Assembly (NCBI RefSeq): GCF_009389715.1
Contig: NW_024068034.1
Coordinates: 62,001 to 126,000 of the forward strand
From: Phoenix dactylifera
Taxonomy: Eukaryota; Streptophyta; Magnoliopsida; Arecales; Arecaceae
Length of the DNA stretch: 64,000 nt
Direction of reading: 5' to 3'
Part shown: piece by piece, positions 36,979 through 49,142 of the stretch
Position numbering within the stretch: the first letter of the stretch is position 1
Layout: each line of letters begins with the position of its first letter
Position numbers and translations under genes: made by a program
Notes under the pieces: generated by a model
Database searches by the model: none
Seen by the model: the letters and a program-made list of their open reading frames with translations, nothing else
What the model was told of the DNA's origin: nothing

Positions 36979-37745
36979 GACGTAGGGCACCGGTTAACTT
37001 TTTTGGACATGGAAATTTGGTTAACAACATTGAAAGAACAAGCGAAAAAGAAGGAAGCTCCTCTCAGCCAATATACGAAGCATTTAGAAAAACAGAGTAG
37101 GCATTACTAAATCTTATCTTTTCCTGCATTCAGCTCTAACTGTTTGTTCTATTGGAAGAAGAGCAACAAATTGAGTTTGCTTTCAATCGGTGGATTAAGA
37201 GTCCAAAATTAAAAATTACTCAATCATAAATGAATAATTTGGAAAAGCTATGTTGCTAAGGCCAGACTGTAGGCTATCACAGGCTTAGCCACAGGTGCAA
37301 CATACAGCTTAAGTGGCCTTAGCAATATCGTGCAGCTTGATGAAAATTATAAAGCATACAAGCAGTAACAGGATGTGAACTTGTAAATTGTAATTGGCTG
37401 GAATCTGAATTAAGTGAATTGATGATTTGTGTTTTAAAGCTTGAATTAAGTTTCAGAAATTGACCATTTTCCGAACCGTAAGGGAAAGCTTTTGAAACTG
37501 AACAGCAATGGGTGCGCTTGCACATGAAAAAGTATTGACATCCCAATTTTGATTACTAAATTTGATTCAAATTTAGATCACCTTATCACCTTAGAATCTA
37601 TTTTAACGTTTCTTCTTGAATTCTAAATCATAATGGAAGTGAAATAAAATGAAATGGCACCAAAGATAGGATGAACTCTATTCTGTTGAGTGTCAAAGTA
37701 ATTAATTTTTTATAGACTCAATCATTCAGATGAAATATCATATAT
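36979..37745. other. Intergenic, nothing recognised
   Basis: No coding or repeat signal that I can support. Confidence 0.35.
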
Positions 37746-37750
37746 ACATA

Positions 37751-38584
37751 TGTTGCTAGAAATTAGACCCGGGGGCGGCTGTCGGCTGAGGAGGAGGAGC
37801 TCCGGCGCGAGAATGGTGGGTGGCGGTCCGTCGACGGGTGGCGTCCTCCGGGAGACCTGCAAAAATGCCGGTGGCCGGGGTTTCCGGTGCCAGCCCTCCG
37901 ATGCTTAAGTCAGAGGGGGGCTTAATTTTGGAGAAGGAGAGGGACTGTATTTCGAAGTCCGAAACCCTCCCTTGGGAGGAAGAAGCTCCTTTTTTAGAGG
38001 GAGAAGCTCCCTTTTTATAGGAAAAGTGACACGGTTACCTGTGATGTGACTGGGCGAATTAATGGGTTACCGTCATGATTCGACGTGGGCGTGGAAATAA
38101 TGAGTTGCCGTGGATGGTCCGTTCCCATCATGGGAGAAGATGGCGTGCAGCCAGAGCTTACTTGTGGCGCGCAGTGCAGTACATTCTTAGGAATGGTGAG
38201 ACGTTGACAGTCGTAGCAGGGCATGGTCCCTGGTTAATATGTCTTTTAGCGTGGCCGGCAAGTAAAGTATGGTGCGGTGAGGCTGCTGCACGGCATGGTT
38301 GCAGCAGGTGGACGACGAGGTCGGCCTTCTGAGGTCAGCTCGGCCTTCTGAGCTCAGCAGCCTTCTGGTCTCGGCCTTCTGAGCTCGGCAGCATTTTGGT
38401 CTCGACCTTCTGAGCTCGGCAGCCTTCTGGTCTCGGCCTTCTGAGCTCGGCAATCTTCTGGTCTCGGCCTTCTGAGCTCGGCAGCCTTTTGAGCTCGGCC
38501 TTCTGAGCTTGGCCTGGATGAGCTCGGCCTTGCTGTCGGATTTGGGTGCTTTAATTTGTGGGTGGTCCATTTTTCCCCCCAACA
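37751..38584 (-). repeat. 3' LTR of the gypsy derivative
   Basis: 834 bp, with a short minisatellite of CTCGGCCTTCTGAGCTCGGC-type units at about 38329-38530. Confidence 0.85.
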
Positions 38585-38769
38585 CTACCCTCCGATTTCC
38601 GAGTTCGAGCTGCTTTTTGGCTCGGGCGAAGGAAGTAGTCCAGTCGTCTATCATCTTGTAATATAGCTAAATATCTATGGAGATGTGCATGCTAAATAGG
38701 GTGTACCTCTTATGCAGTTGGAGTTAAGTGCTTCAGGTCGACTCAGCGGCCTTCTTTGGCCTTGTCTGT

Positions 38770-38975
38770 TGGCGATCGAGCCGAGCTCGATAGTTGATGG
38801 AGATCGAGCCGAGCTCGATTAGTTGATGGAGATCGAGCCGAGCTCGATAGTTGATGGAGATCGAGCCGAGCTCGATTAGTTGATGGAGATCGAGCCGAGC
38901 TCGATTAGTTGACGGAGATCGAGCCGAGCTCGATTAGTTGATGGAGATCGAGCCGAGCTCGATTAGTTGATGGAG
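38770..38975. repeat. Seven-copy 29/30-bp tandem repeat
   Basis: Units of TTGATGGAGATCGAGCCGAG followed by CTCGAT(T)AG; the core GAGCCGAGCTCGAT is near palindromic. Copies differ mainly by one T (29 or 30 bp). It sits between the gag remnant and the left LTR of the gypsy derivative. Confidence 0.9.
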
Positions 38976-39183
38976 GCGGCACAGGAGGGGCCTCCACTTG
39001 TTGCAGGCTTTGGGCTGCAATGGCTAGCGCTTGGACTTGCTGCACTAGCGCATCGAAGTGCTCGAGTTGGACTTGTAGAACTTGATCTACCGGAGATCTT
39101 GGTGGTGAATTCTGAACTGAGCGTTTGGGACTTGGAACATGATGCTGAGAGGCGTTAAAGACTCCTCTGCTCCTTAGTTTCAT
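38976..39183 (-). pseudogene. Gag N-terminus of the gypsy derivative
   Basis: The minus-strand frame starts at ATG 39183 (MKLRSRGVFNASQHHVPSP) directly after the primer-site region, with a glutamine-rich middle (LVQQVQALAIAAQSLQQ) as in gypsy gag N-termini. The frame runs into the tandem repeat and stops at 38905; the rest of gag-pol is deleted. Confidence 0.6.
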
Positions 39184-39216
39184 GGCCGCAACTCGGTCCC
39201 TTCCTCTAGCGCCAAC

Positions 39217-40329
39217 TGTTGCTGGAAATTAGACCCGGGGGCGGCCGTCGGCTGAGGAGGAGGAGCTCCGGCGCGAGAATGGCGGGTGGTGGTCCGTCGA
39301 CGGGCGGCGTCCTCCGGAAGACCTACAAAAATGCCGGTGGCCGGGGTTTCCGGCGCCGGCCCTTCGATGCTTAAGTCAGAGGGGGGCTTAATTTTGGAGA
39401 AGGAGAGGGACTGTATTTCGAAGTCCGAAGCCCTCCCTTGGAAGGAAGAAGCCCCTTTTTTAGAAGGAGAAGCTCCCTTTTTATAGAGGAAGTGCCAGGG
39501 TTACCTGTGATATGACTGGGCGAATTAATGGGTTACCATCACGATTCGACGTGGGCGTGGAAATAATGAGTTGCCGTGGATGGTCCGTTCCCATCATGGA
39601 AGAAGATGGCGTGCAGCCAGAGCTTACTTGTGGCGCGCAGTGCAGTACATTCTTGGGAATGGTGAGACGTTGCAGTCGTAGCAGGGTATGGTCCCTAGTT
39701 GATATGTCGTGGCGTGGCCGGCAAGTAAAGTATGGTGCGGTGAGGCTGTTGCAGGGCATGGCTGCAGCAGGTGGACGACGAGGTCGGCCTTTTGATGTCA
39801 GCTCGGCCTTCTGAGCTCGGTAGCATTCTGGTCTCGGCCTTCTGAGCTCGGCAGCATTCTGGTCTCGGCCTTCTGAGCTCGGCAGCATTCTGGTCTCGAC
39901 CTTCTGAGCTCGACAGCCTTTTGAGCTCGGCCTTCTGAGCTCGGCAGCATTCTGTTCTCGGCCTTATGAGCTCGGCAGCATTCTGGTCTCGGCCTTCGGA
40001 GCTCGGCAGCCTTCTGAGCTCGGCAGCATTCTGGTCTCGGCCTTCTGAGCTCGGCAGCCTTCTGGTCTCGGCCTTCTGAGCTCGGCAGCCTTCTGTTCTC
40101 GGCCTTCTGAGCTCGGCAGCCTTCTGTTCTCGGTCTTCTGAGCTCGACAGCATTCTGGTCTCGGCCTTCTGAGCTCGGCAGCCTTCTGGTCTCGGCCTTC
40201 TGAGCTCGGCAGCCTTCTGGTCTCGGCAACCTTTTGAGCTCGGCCTTCTGAGCTCGGTTTGCATGAGCTCGGCCTTACTGTCAGATTTGGGTGCTTTAAT
40301 TTGTGGGTGGTCCATTTTTCCCCCCAACA
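39217..40329 (-). repeat. 5' LTR of the gypsy derivative, expanded minisatellite
   Basis: 1,113 bp, 279 bp longer than its partner LTR. The minisatellite at about 39783-40262 has roughly 15 units of about 31 bp; the difference equals nine such units. Confidence 0.85.
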
Positions 40330-40334
40330 ACATA

Positions 40335-43300
40335 TATATGTGTATGCCCGTGCGTGTGTATTTCAAAATAACATCCACTCGATCAGACCATGCTGTAGTC
40401 CAAGGGAAGCAATTAGATTTGCAAGATTAATTTAAGATGTGCTCCTCAATGAATTGAAAACAGAGTGATGATCATGGACATAACCATTTACAAAAAGATA
40501 ATATATCAGCTAGAGAGAAAAAATTCTTTTGAAAACCAAGATATGACAAAGGACATACATCAATGTGATCTTGCCAGAAGAATGGATTCTCACGATCAAG
40601 AGTCAAATATACGTGGTCACTAAAGTATCTTTATAGGTTGAGACGAGATCCAAAGTCGCGGTGTAAGAGTTTGTATGACCATGTTTGCTCAAACTAGTAA
40701 ATAAATAAAGATTAAAGAGTTCGCTCTTACATAAAGGAAGAACTGAAAGAGGACTTGGTTTCAATCCATAAAGGACACTTAAGAGCACTAATAATTACAT
40801 TTTCTGAGAAAGAAAGAGGTCTAACTACTATTTATCCTTATCATGATCACCATCTAAGCACCCATAAAAAGAGGAGAGAAATGGAATGTAACTTCAAGTC
40901 ATGAAGACTCCATGCAAGTCTAAGCAAATTGCGATGATTAGATGTCAACATAAATTCTCTGAAAATTGATGCTCAATTTCTAGAAAGTTACTAAGAGACA
41001 AATCTAACAGGAAATTTAGAAGGCAAGTTAGTGGCCAGGGAGGATTGCCTAATATTGATGAATCTAGTAATTGGTTGAAGACGAACAATGTGAACCTAAT
41101 GAGCAACTAGGACAGTCTAGCATTGATAACTAATGAATGCAATAAGTTATAAAAGATCTAGCACAGCCAATCTTGTAGGTTTATTTGAGTACATCTATTT
41201 ACAATCCTAATAGAGCCCAATGGTGCATTATCTTTAGGGCCAAGAGATTTTTAAGGGGCACCATCGATCATGCATTGCATTTCCTTGTTTCTCAGCTCAG
41301 GTTATGTGTATCTCAAGGGTTATTTCATATTTAAAGGATGATCTAGATATTGTATCCTGCTGATCATGTACAAGATCAATTCAAATTCAGATGATAAAAA
41401 AGTTCAGAAAATGTGTTCTCAAAGACAAGGAAAGCATAACACTGCAGCTACTCTTAACACTCTTTCACATATAATTTTTTCCCTCTTTGAGGACACAAGG
41501 ATTTCATCATGATCAGGAATTCCATGGAGCCAACAAAACCTCCATTTTCATAGCACAATAAAAGCAAGCAATAACCATAAAAATAACAAATATTAAATAG
41601 CCATCAGCAGCAGGTAGCACAATTTTCGCACATATACTTAGAATTTTAGTTATCAACAAATCATAAAAATCATTCTATGTTGCAGTAAACTGGATCATAA
41701 GACATGATAAATTCAAAACTTTAAGCTAATTTACATCTCATTCAATAATAAGTTTCCTTTCAGCTCTTCCCCTGTTCAAGTTCTTGGATACCTAACTGCT
41801 ACTAGCTTTCATAAGACTTTCAAATTCAAATCCACTAATATTAAAATCTGGAATTATATATGCTAAAGGGAGGGGAAAAGGTGAATAGGAACAGAAAAAG
41901 ATCTTATATTCCTCAACGGAAATAAAGGATTAGAGCAAGATATAGGTACCATACCTTGCCAACGAAGGTGGTTTCTTGGTAAGGTCAGAGAAGAATGAAG
42001 ATATACCAGGAAATGAAGGGAGCTTTTAAGGACGAGTTGGGCCGGAAATGGGGCCAGGCCCGGGTGGCTTCTGATCGGGGTCATGGCCTAGAGACGAGTT
42101 AGTTTGTGTAGGACTTTCGCCTAACAATAAGATCTGAAGCAATTTTGGACCAGGGACGATGCTAGGCCTAGCCCGACCCTGCCCCGAAGCCCAAACCTGG
42201 ACCTGGCCCTACCCCTTCCCCCTCCTCCCTTTCCCCAACATTCAGACCATTAACCCACCGAGCAATGGAGGAGAAAATAATCTGGCTGCAGATAAGGATG
42301 GCAATTTTAGCTGATTTATCAAGTACCCGATCCGACCCGACCCATTTAAACCCAAAAACGAGTATGGGTTTAGAGAAGAAGGGCATATTTTTTCATGTGA
42401 TCTATATAGCCAATATATATATATAGTTCATTGGAACTTTGCTTTTTTTTTTTTTTGGGAGGAGGGGGTGCGGGAGAGGAAAAAAATTTTCTTTCATTTT
42501 TGTTGAGAAAAACTTTTAATCATATATAATGCATATTATTTTGTTTTTTAATAATTTTTTTCCTCTTGCAGTGTACATCCCTTCATTCAGAATTTTTTCA
42601 GAAAAACACTCTTACAAAAATGTCACCAAGCACAACTCGGTAATGTACTTTTACTATTAACTTTCTTTCCCAATTATTTCCTATGCAAAAAGAAAAACAA
42701 AACTAATATAACAATGCATAGCGAGCATAGAGAGTGGCAAACAATACCACCTGCAAAAAAAACCACATACTAGGTAACTTTTAAGTGTTGTTTTTCCTTC
42801 TATTCCATTCACTATTTCTATTCCATTACCAGATAATAATAACTGTATAATATTTTAATCCAACATTTTTTTTTCCAGTACAAGTGAAGAAACTACACCC
42901 CCAATGAAATTATTGTCCATGTAAGTTTGATCATATTTCAAATATTCTTCTTTATTATGCTCAAACCCTCGTGCAGTGCGGTTCCCATGCTATTAGCCAT
43001 CAAAGTTCTCCACATTAAGAGATGCGGGTATCCAAGAGACTGGAAAGCAGAGGAAGCCGGAGGGCTTATTGAGCCTAGAATATCCTAATGCCTTGAAATC
43101 GTAATGTGTATGGTCTCTAAGAATTGATGAATTCATACACAACTCTAATAGCCAAGTTAATAGTATATACAGAAGGCCTTCTTTGTTGCTAAAATACCCT
43201 TTAATTTCTCAAGTTATGACGTGGCCATTCATAACAAGATATGATGAATTTTTGTAAATTTTAAATTTGGATCAATCAGTGGACGATAAAAAAAAAAAAA

Positions 43301-43808
43301 TCTTGGTCTAAACTCTACCATATTAAAAGAATGCTTAATCTTTTAGGAAAAGTTATAGAATATTTGCACTATCGTTTATGTATAAACAATCGCTGGCATC
43401 GCCTTAATTATAAGAGATCATTACATTTATCCTGTTTAGTCTAGGTTTAGAAACGGTTAAGTTTTGCTCCATAACACATATAGCATGCAACTCAGATGGT
43501 CACAAAGCATTATAATGTAAACTATTTTTAGAGGAATTTGATTCTCTTGTGAGCTCGCAATTGTGCACTTTTTTATTTATTCGCATAAAAACTTTTGCAT
43601 TGTATTGATGGGAAAGCTGACGATTTCCTCATTTTTTTATGCTCGGAAGCATGTCTACAATAAAATCAAATTAAAAAATATTTATCTATACAAATATTTA
43701 ATATCAGTTAACAAAATTATACTTACAGCTAAGGAAGAGCAGAGATAATTAAAAATACTTACTATGAATTATGAGTGATAAAGATATAACAACATTTCTG
43801 GAAAAAAA
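40335..43808. other. Long AT-rich intergenic stretch, no gene supported
   Basis: No protein domain, RNA gene or named repeat found. Three short AG/...GT-bounded pieces at 42572-42639, 42731-42773 and 42879-42920 look like small exons but have no recognisable product. GC-rich GGCCTAGCCCGACCC phrases at 42160-42230 and 42320-42360 resemble old hAT-like ends. Poly-T at 42442-42456 and poly-A at 43288-43299. Confidence 0.35.
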
Positions 43809-44236
43809 ATATATATGAATATCCTCTTAAATATCAAATGATGCATGAATACCCTCCCAAAATTGATATTTGCATGTATACCTTCGTAAAACACTTGTTT
43901 TGTTATTTTATCATTTTTTTACTTAGTTTTTGCATATGTACGCATACCATCTAACGTTTTTTTAAAATTAACGGTTTCAAATTAAAATGACAAAATAATC
44001 TTAATCGATAGATGCGCAAAAAAAATTTTTATAAGTCTACCGCAATGGAAAAAAAAGTAATTTCGAAAATTTATTTTATTTTTAATTAAAATAAATATGA
44101 TTTTTAGAAATGGTGTTAGAAGAATCATTATATTAGAAATATTTATAAAAAATAATATTTTATGAGAATAAAAAATAAATATAATTTTTTAAAAAATATT
44201 TAAAAATTTTAAATTTTTGGAAAATTATTTATAAAA
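43809..44236. mobile_element. Inverted-repeat element, copy 2
   Basis: Same order of blocks as 9008-9440 (GCATGAATACCCTCC, then AATTGATATTT, GTATACCTTCGTAAAA, TTTTTAATTAAAATAAATATG). It has more C-to-T and G-to-A changes, so it is the more decayed copy. Confidence 0.55.
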
Positions 44237-44423
44237 AAATCGAAAAAATAACAACATTCCACAAAACGACACCAAACTTTGAAATCTTCCTTTTTCCTGC
44301 CGCAGATGTCCCACCCCTCGCTCTCCTGTCCAAAGGTTTTCAGAGACAAGTGGGATTGAAAATCCTGCTTTCTTGGTATCTTATTTTGTTTAGATATTAT
44401 ATTTTAGAAAGCAATACGGCCAG

Positions 44424-45065
44424 AGGCATCTGGGGTACTCTTTCCGCTATTATAGCGCCCAGGTTCGTCCTTATTTCTTGGGTACCCCCACCTCTTGGTC
44501 ATCTCAAAGTGAATTTCGATGGTGGTATGTTGGTGGATGGTGTAGTTGGAGGTATCGAATTCGTGATCAGAGATTCTTTTAGTAGACTAGTAGCAGCCGG
44601 AGGACGGCGCATTTCTAGGATTACTGTTGTTGGGGCAGAGCTCCAGGCTGCAAGGGAGGGGCTGACATATGCGAGGAGGACTCTTGGAGCCGAAAGGGTA
44701 TATCTCGAGGGGGACTTTTCTGTGGTGATTGACTGGATCCGAGTTGTGGATAGATACGAGGATGGCCATCCTCTTATCGGAGAGACTCGCAGGATGGTTA
44801 TGGAAATGGGTGGGTTGGCTGTTCATGTGTTTTGGAAGGCAAACGGGGCAGCAGACTGGGTCGCCTCCTTCGTCGCTAGGCACTCCGGAGATTTCTTATG
44901 GACATTTGCAGGAAAGATTCCCTCTCCTTGTACTCTTTACTTTCTCATGACTGGGTACTCAAGTTAGAGCTATATAAACTGCCGTATTAAAAAAGAAAAA
45001 AAAAGAAAAAAAAAAGAAAAAAAAAAAAAAAAAAAGGAAGAAGAAGAAGAAGAAGAAGAAGAAGA
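44424..45065 (+). mobile_element. 5'-truncated LINE insertion with RNase H domain
   Basis: Flanked by an 18-bp target duplication, AGAAAGCAATACGGCCAG (44406-44423) and AGAAAGCAATACGGTCAG (45066-45083), one mismatch. The inserted part encodes a plant LINE RNase H (RVT_3 type: LKVNFDGG, GGIEFVIRDSFSRLVAAGG, AELQAAREGL, LEGDFSVVIDWI) up to the stop at 44967. It ends in a long A-rich tail and a GAA microsatellite (45039-45069). The open frame begins at 44350, outside the insertion, so its first 25 or so codons are host DNA. The right end is about 210 bp from the resistance gene start. Confidence 0.88.
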
Positions 45066-45291
45066 AGAAAGCAATACGGTCAGCTCTTGAAGGCATCGAG
45101 GCACAGCATCAGGCCAAGGCCAGCATCTCTCCTTCCTTCTGAGACGCTAATGTAGAATCCCAGCATCTCTCCCTTTCTGTTAGAAAAAGAAAGGTATAAT
45201 CTCTGCCCGAAGCAACCTCCCAGTTCTCTTTCCTCCCTCCAAGCCCCCATTTCTCCCTCTTAATCCGCCCAAGAAGAGTGCCACCTTCGCC

Positions 45292-48200
45292 ATGGCTTCG
45301 CCCGCAATGCCACCGCTCCCTGGGCTCTTCGCACCTCCCATCCTCCACTCCACCCTCGACCGCTTGGCCTCCCACCTAAACACCCTTCCCCCCTCGTCCT
45401 CCGGCCTCGAGCAACCACTCCAAACGCTGCACTGCGCTTTGCTCCGCGCCACGGAGACGATTCCAACCAAAACCCCGTGTTCGCCCGACCTCATGAGCCA
45501 ACTCAGAGACGCTGCCTACGCTGCCGACGACTTGGTTGACGAGCTCGAGTACAGAGCATTGCAACAACGAGTGGAGGAGATGGCCAAAGCTTCAGCCGAC
45601 CAAACACCTGGTGGCCTCAATCTCTCTGTATTCAAAGGCTTCCAAACCGGCGAAGAAGACGCCGTGTATCAGCCTGTAATCCCAAGCCAGGCTAGTGGGG
45701 AATCCTCGGTCACCGCGTCTGGTGGCTCTGCCGTTAACCAGGCTGGCGGCGGATCCTTGGCGCCGGTATCCGACGGTACCGGCACCGGCACTGGCGGCGA
45801 AGGTGAAGGAAACCAAACAAATCGTGCAACCGGCAAACACGGCTCGCATAAGAGAATCAGTGGATCCTTGTCAACTCTATGCAGCTGCTTTCATGGTAGA
45901 GATGGTCTCACAGATCGAACAGTCGGTGCATCCTCTAATTCTATTCAAGCTGGAGAGCATGCTGACAAACGGTCAAGCAAATCGATTCGTAAAATTTTCA
46001 AGTGGAGGCGCAAGGAAGTTGTCCGCCATCAAGTTGGTGATGATGCTATGAACCAGAAAGTTGGATCCCCTGCTACTTTGCGAGATGATGCCAACAAGAA
46101 CCGCTTCAACCAGGGAAAGGATGATCCAAGTTCTACTCAAAACAATGCCAATTTGCAGGCTGATGGTGATGCCATGAAGGAGGCAAGTGGCTCCTCAGAT
46201 TCGACGCACAAGGATGATGAAGGTACCACCGACCAGGTAACCGATTCTAAGCTACCAGAAATTTCTTATGAAAAAGTCATTGCAAAAAGGATAGAGAAAA
46301 TTACAGGGCAACTAGACCTTATTTCTAGTCAATGGAAGGATGCCTTGAACATTCCAGGAATGGATAGTGATCTTAGAGGACCACCTGAGAAGTCGAACGG
46401 CTGTAGGATTACCTCAACCGTTAAGCAAGGGGAGGTATATGGTCGCGATGGTGAGAGAGAGCAGTTGGTAAGGATGTTGTTGGATTCGGGAGATTGTGGC
46501 GAGAATGTACCTGTCATTCCGATATTTGGTGCGGGGGGTGTGGGCAAGACAACTCTTGCTCAGTATGTGTATAGCGATAAACGAGTCGAGAAATATTTCC
46601 ATTCAAGTTTGTGGATTTGTGCCTCCGATGATATTAATGTGATGAGGATTGCAGGAGTGGTTTTGGGGCCTTCTCCCACTTCTAGAGCCAATGAAGTCTC
46701 TCAACTTGAAAAGCTAGACTTCCTGGAAGGGATTCTAAAGGAGGAGCTGAAAGGAAAGAGGTTCTTGCTTGTGCTCGATGATGTTGAGAGCATCGAGTGG
46801 ACAACGCGCTTTGCTGCTATAAAATCTGGTCAAAGGGGTAGCAAGATTGTGATGACAGCGAGAAGGGAAGAAGTGGTAGATGAGGAAGTTAAGAGGAGCA
46901 AAATTGTTTTGGAGGGTTTAAAAGGGGATGATTTTGGTTACTCTTCAAGAAATGTGCATTTGGTGATGAAGACCCGGATAAACACCTAGAGTTGCAGAGG
47001 ATTGGGAAGGAAGTAGCTGAAAAGCTGAAGGGCTCGCCGTTGGCAGCAAAGGTGGTGGGAGGGCTGTTGCAAGTTGATATGGATGCTGGCCACTGGACAA
47101 ACATTTTAGGAAGTGACTTATGGGAGTTAGGAAAGGACCCCCATGACATTATGCCATCTCTGAGATTAAGTTATCAATACCTACCTTCTCATCTCCAATG
47201 GTGCTTTGCCTATTGTTCAGCATTTCCCAGAGGTTACCCATTTGATGTCGACAAGTTGGTCAACATATGGATCGCCCAGGGATTAATTCAATCAAAGAAC
47301 ACGAACAAGAGACCGGAGGATGTAGGACGAGAGTACCTCAGTGACTTGGTATCCAGGTCTCATTTCGAAATCCCCAACTATAGGAAATCTTACTGGCAAG
47401 GAAGATACCATGTGATGCATGATTTGATGCATGAATTGGCAGTATCTGTTTGTTTGGATGAATGCCTCATATATGAAGGTAAGGAGTTAGGAATCATGCC
47501 AAAGACAATTCGCCACTTATCTGTATCTCATTGGGCTGGACCTGATTTCCTTTCTGAATGGGAGAGCTTGCGAACCCTCATGGTTAACTCCATGCATGGC
47601 ATAGATTTTGGAGCACTGAGAAGCATCCGGGTGCTAGATATATCTTACAGCTACATGAGGCAGCTGCCGGATGCTGTCAGTCATCTGATACATCTTCGAT
47701 ACCTGGACCTTTCAGGCAATAATATTTACAGTTTACCTGAATCACTGTGTAGGCTCTACCATCTACAGTCACTGATAGTACCAAATACATGTCGCAGATT
47801 ACCTAAAGGGTTGACCAGTCTGATCAACTTGCGGCATCTCAGCGCAAGTGATGAAGCAGTTTCTTGGATAGCTGGAATTGGGAGGCTCACTTGCCTTCAG
47901 GAATTGAAGGAATTTCATGTCAGAATTGTCAGAGGACATGACATCGGACAGTTGAAGAACATGAGGGAGCTTAGAGGCCAGCTTTGCATTCAGAGTCTCG
48001 AAGATGTGGGAAGCAAGGAAGAGGCGATTGAGGCTAACTTGAAAGATAAAATCCATATTGAAAAGTTGCAACTGAAATGGAGCCGGTGGATGCGGAAGAA
48101 GGTCAGGACTGATGCGCAGGAGATACTTGAGTGCCTCCAACCACCACCTCTTGTCAAAGAGCTGGAGCTCCACTGGTTCAGAGGTGCCCAGTCTCCGAGT

Positions 48201-49142
48201 TGGCTAGCAGCACAATCTCTCCGGTCGTTGCAGTCTATTCATCTAAGAGGCTGTGAAAGGTGGCGGCGCCTCCTGCCTCTTGGGCAGCTGCCTGTTCTTG
48301 AGGTTCTCCACATGGAAAATATGGATGTGGTAGTTGATGGAGGTGATGCGGTCGTTGAGATGTTTCCATCCTTGAAGGAGCTATGGTTGGTTGACATGTC
48401 GGTCTTGTTTGAGGGCATCTCATTTGAAGACCAAGGTCGCAAGTTTTTTCACCACCTTCGAAGGTTAAAAGCTCTGAATTGCCGTAAGGTGAAAGGATTA
48501 CCCCCACTTTCCATGCTTTCATCACTAGAAGAGCTTGAGGTGAAAACGTGTCCGGATCTTGAAAGTGAGCTGCCTGAATGTTTGAAGGTCCTCACTTCTC
48601 TTTCCTCACTAAAGATGTCAGCACCAAAGCTAACATACTTCCCAGGGGAGGTAATGCAGTACCTAAAACAGTTGGAGGTTGATGGATGTTCAGATCTCTC
48701 GTCCTGGTTGGTTGAGGAGAAAGATGAAGCTGGAAGGTCATCACTCATCTCTCTGAGCATCATTGAAACACCCCTGCCCACAGGACCAATCCTCATGAGA
48801 TACCTCACCTCCCTCAGAGAGTTGAAAATTGACCGTTGCTCCAAACTCACATCCTTCACCACCGAGCAGAAAGAGTGGTTTAAAGGCCTCACCTCACTCG
48901 AGGAGCTATGCATCTCCAATTGTAAGAATCTCATGTTCCTTCCTGTGGAGCTTCATGAACTTCCCTCTCTGGAGAAGTTGGCCATAACATATTGTCCTAT
49001 GATACGAGCTTTGCCTATTGGCTTGCCTACCTCATTGAAAAAGTTGGACATTTGGGGATGTAATCCGGCATTGATAGCACAATGGCAACATGAAGGAGCT
49101 CCTGATTGGGTCAAACAAATTCCTTACAAATCTATTTATTGA
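45292..49142 (+). pseudogene. CC-NB-LRR disease resistance gene with one frameshift
   Basis: An intronless gene for an intracellular immune receptor of the RGA/CNL class. Seen before the break (45292-46934): Rx-type N-domain ending LRDAAYAADDLVDELEY; a long low-complexity linker (about residues 105-330); P-loop GAGGVGKTT near residue 413; kinase-2 FLLVLDDV; RNBS-B GSKIVMTA. After the break, in another frame (46935-49142): GSPLAAKVVGG, RNBS-D CFAYCSAFP, MHD (HVMHDLMHELA near 47410) and about 15-20 leucine-rich repeats to the stop. The break is a one-base loss in the T run 46932-46935. Everything else is intact, so it is a young null allele, a polymorphism or a sequencing error. Confidence 0.92.

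Larger units (their letters stand above)
37751..40329 (-). mobile_element. Internally deleted Ty3/gypsy-type element
   Basis: LTRs at 37751-38584 and 39217-40329 both begin TGTTGCT and end CCCCCAACA on the plus strand. ACATA flanks both outer ends (37746-37750, 40330-40334). On the minus strand the right LTR is the 5' LTR, followed by a primer-site-like TTGGCGCTAGAGGAAGGG (39198-39215) and a gag start. A purine tract precedes the other LTR. Only 632 bp of internal DNA remain, so protease, RT and integrase are missing and movement would need a partner element. Confidence 0.88.

Noticed and set aside
38187..40378. Arg/Glu/Ala-rich repeat proteins on the minus strand (up to 227 codons)
   Set aside because: They are translations of the LTR minisatellite; the LTR boundaries and target duplication explain the sequence.
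40603..40788. Minus-strand frame that looked faintly like a copia gag fragment
   Set aside because: No zinc knuckle or other motif could be placed; similarity was only impressionistic.
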